Assembly: GCA_948960675.1 (NCBI GenBank)
Contig: CARDPF010000171.1
Coordinates: 1 to 6,974, forward strand
Length of the DNA: 6,974 nt
Source: an uncultured Eisenbergiella sp.
Lineage (GTDB): Bacteria; Bacillota; Clostridia; Lachnospirales; Lachnospiraceae
Direction: 5' to 3'
Shown: piece by piece, positions 6,467 to 6,974 of the stretch
How the letters are laid out: each line of letters opens with the position of its first letter
How positions within the stretch are numbered: the first letter of the stretch is position 1
Position numbers and translations under genes: made by a program
The notes under the pieces: model-generated
The model's database searches: none
The model's input: the letters and a program-made list of their open reading frames with translations, nothing else
What the model was told of the DNA's origin: nothing

Positions 6467-6974
6467 CTATTTTTCCAAAAATGCAAGCAATTCCCCATAA
6501 CATGCCGCCGCTTCCCCATACCCTTCCCGGTAGAGGGCCAACAGCTTATCCTTATTCTTTTCCACCCTTCCCACATCGCTTTTGCGGCGCGGCTGTATCA
6601 AAAAGACCTTTCCGGCCCTGACCTGTTCCTGCACATAATCCAGTGTCCTGTTGTACGCAATATGGCGGCTTTCCATGAGTTCCCACACCTTCGGGTATTT
6701 GCGGTATCTGGCCTTTAAAAGGCCCATCTGCCCAAATGCCTCCCGGCGGTATCCCACCTCCTTTGTCATGACCACCACATTTTTACGGTTGCCGTCTGTG
6801 ACGGAATGCAAAAGCGGAATCGGATCCGCCAGCCCGCCGTCCAAATACAGGCTGTTCCCGATTTTTACGTTTCTGGAAACCAGCGGCATGGATGCGGACG
6901 CGCGCACCGCGACAATGTCCCTGTGCATATCCCGCAGCGGCATGTATTCCGCCAGCCCGGTTTCAATATTGGTC
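6467..6974 (-). CDS. Patatin-like phospholipase, C-terminal part only (start beyond the right edge)
   Basis: The last 168 residues of a patatin-family lipid acyl hydrolase are visible, and the frame stays open to the window edge. The visible part begins TNIETGLAEYMPLRD, continues with RASASMPLVSRNVKIG, and holds the catalytic-dyad aspartate in YLDGGLADPIPL (visible residue 45, codon at 6839-6841). The partner Ser in the G-x-S-x-G motif and the oxyanion loop lie outside the window. The best match in memory is the bacterial RssA/YjjU-like branch, which has a Lys/Arg-rich C-terminal helix region like the one here (VRAGKVFLIQPRRKSDVGR). The ATG at 6941-6943 is internal and not a start. It is the first visible gene of the leftward string. 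Confidence 0.88.
   Translation of the reverse strand, partial: TNIETGLAEYMPLRDMHRDIVAVRASASMPLVSRNVKIGNSLYLDGGLADPIPLLHSVTDGNRKNVVVMTKEVGYRREAFGQMGLLKARYRKYPKVWELMESRHIAYNRTLDYVQEQVRAGKVFLIQPRRKSDVGRVEKNKDKLLALYREGYGEAAACYGELLAFLEK

Noticed and set aside
6941..6943. ATG as the start of the phospholipase gene
   Set aside because: The frame continues upstream to the edge with patatin-type sequence (TNIETGLAEY), so this Met is internal.
1..6974. CRISPR array, tRNA, rRNA, insertion sequence or phage genes
   Set aside because: No regularly spaced direct repeats, cloverleaf signatures, transposase motifs or phage proteins were seen on either strand.

Overview
The window looks like chromosomal DNA from a moderately GC-rich Firmicute, most likely a gut Lachnospiraceae-type bacterium. 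The reasons are strong AGGAG-type ribosome binding sites, tightly packed operons, a LysM/leucine-rich-repeat exported protein next to a large one-pass beta-rich exported protein, and an intergenic element at the left edge whose minus-strand conceptual peptide resembles short spurious ORFs I remember from Lachnospiraceae genomes. The taxonomic call is an inference, because there is no rRNA or marker gene here.

Layout. Positions 1-134 hold a two-hairpin intergenic element. Its first hairpin is a good rightward intrinsic terminator for an unseen upstream gene. An AT-rich stretch (about 118-171) with promoter-like hexamers follows, and then a short rightward operon: a RimJ/RimL-like GNAT acetyltransferase (185-748) and a nitrilase-superfamily C-N hydrolase with a complete Glu-Lys-Cys triad (797-1678). 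Its likely terminator (1717-1762) lies inside the 3' end of the convergent gene, and the two convergent reading frames overlap by 26 bp.

The rest is a leftward gene string, read from the right edge: a patatin-like phospholipase (C-terminal part only, 6467 to beyond the edge), an aldo-keto reductase of the YghZ/L-glyceraldehyde-3-phosphate reductase type (5438-6430), a 741-residue exported protein with repeated beta-strand/turn units (3173-5398), and a 511-residue exported protein with a LysM domain and C-terminal leucine-rich repeats (1653-3188). Gaps are 36 bp, 39 bp and a 16-bp overlap, with no terminator between genes, so they are probably co-transcribed. The last two are very likely translationally coupled and are the least described part of the window. 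An almost perfect terminator-shaped hairpin sits 36-64 nt inside the coding region of the 741-residue protein, in the codons of its membrane segment.

The exported pair plausibly acts at the cell envelope, with LysM binding peptidoglycan and the partner anchored in the membrane. The reductase and phospholipase are housekeeping-type enzymes whose link to the pair is unclear. No CRISPR array, tRNA, rRNA, insertion sequence or phage gene was seen, and no stretch over 300 bases lacks a gene.
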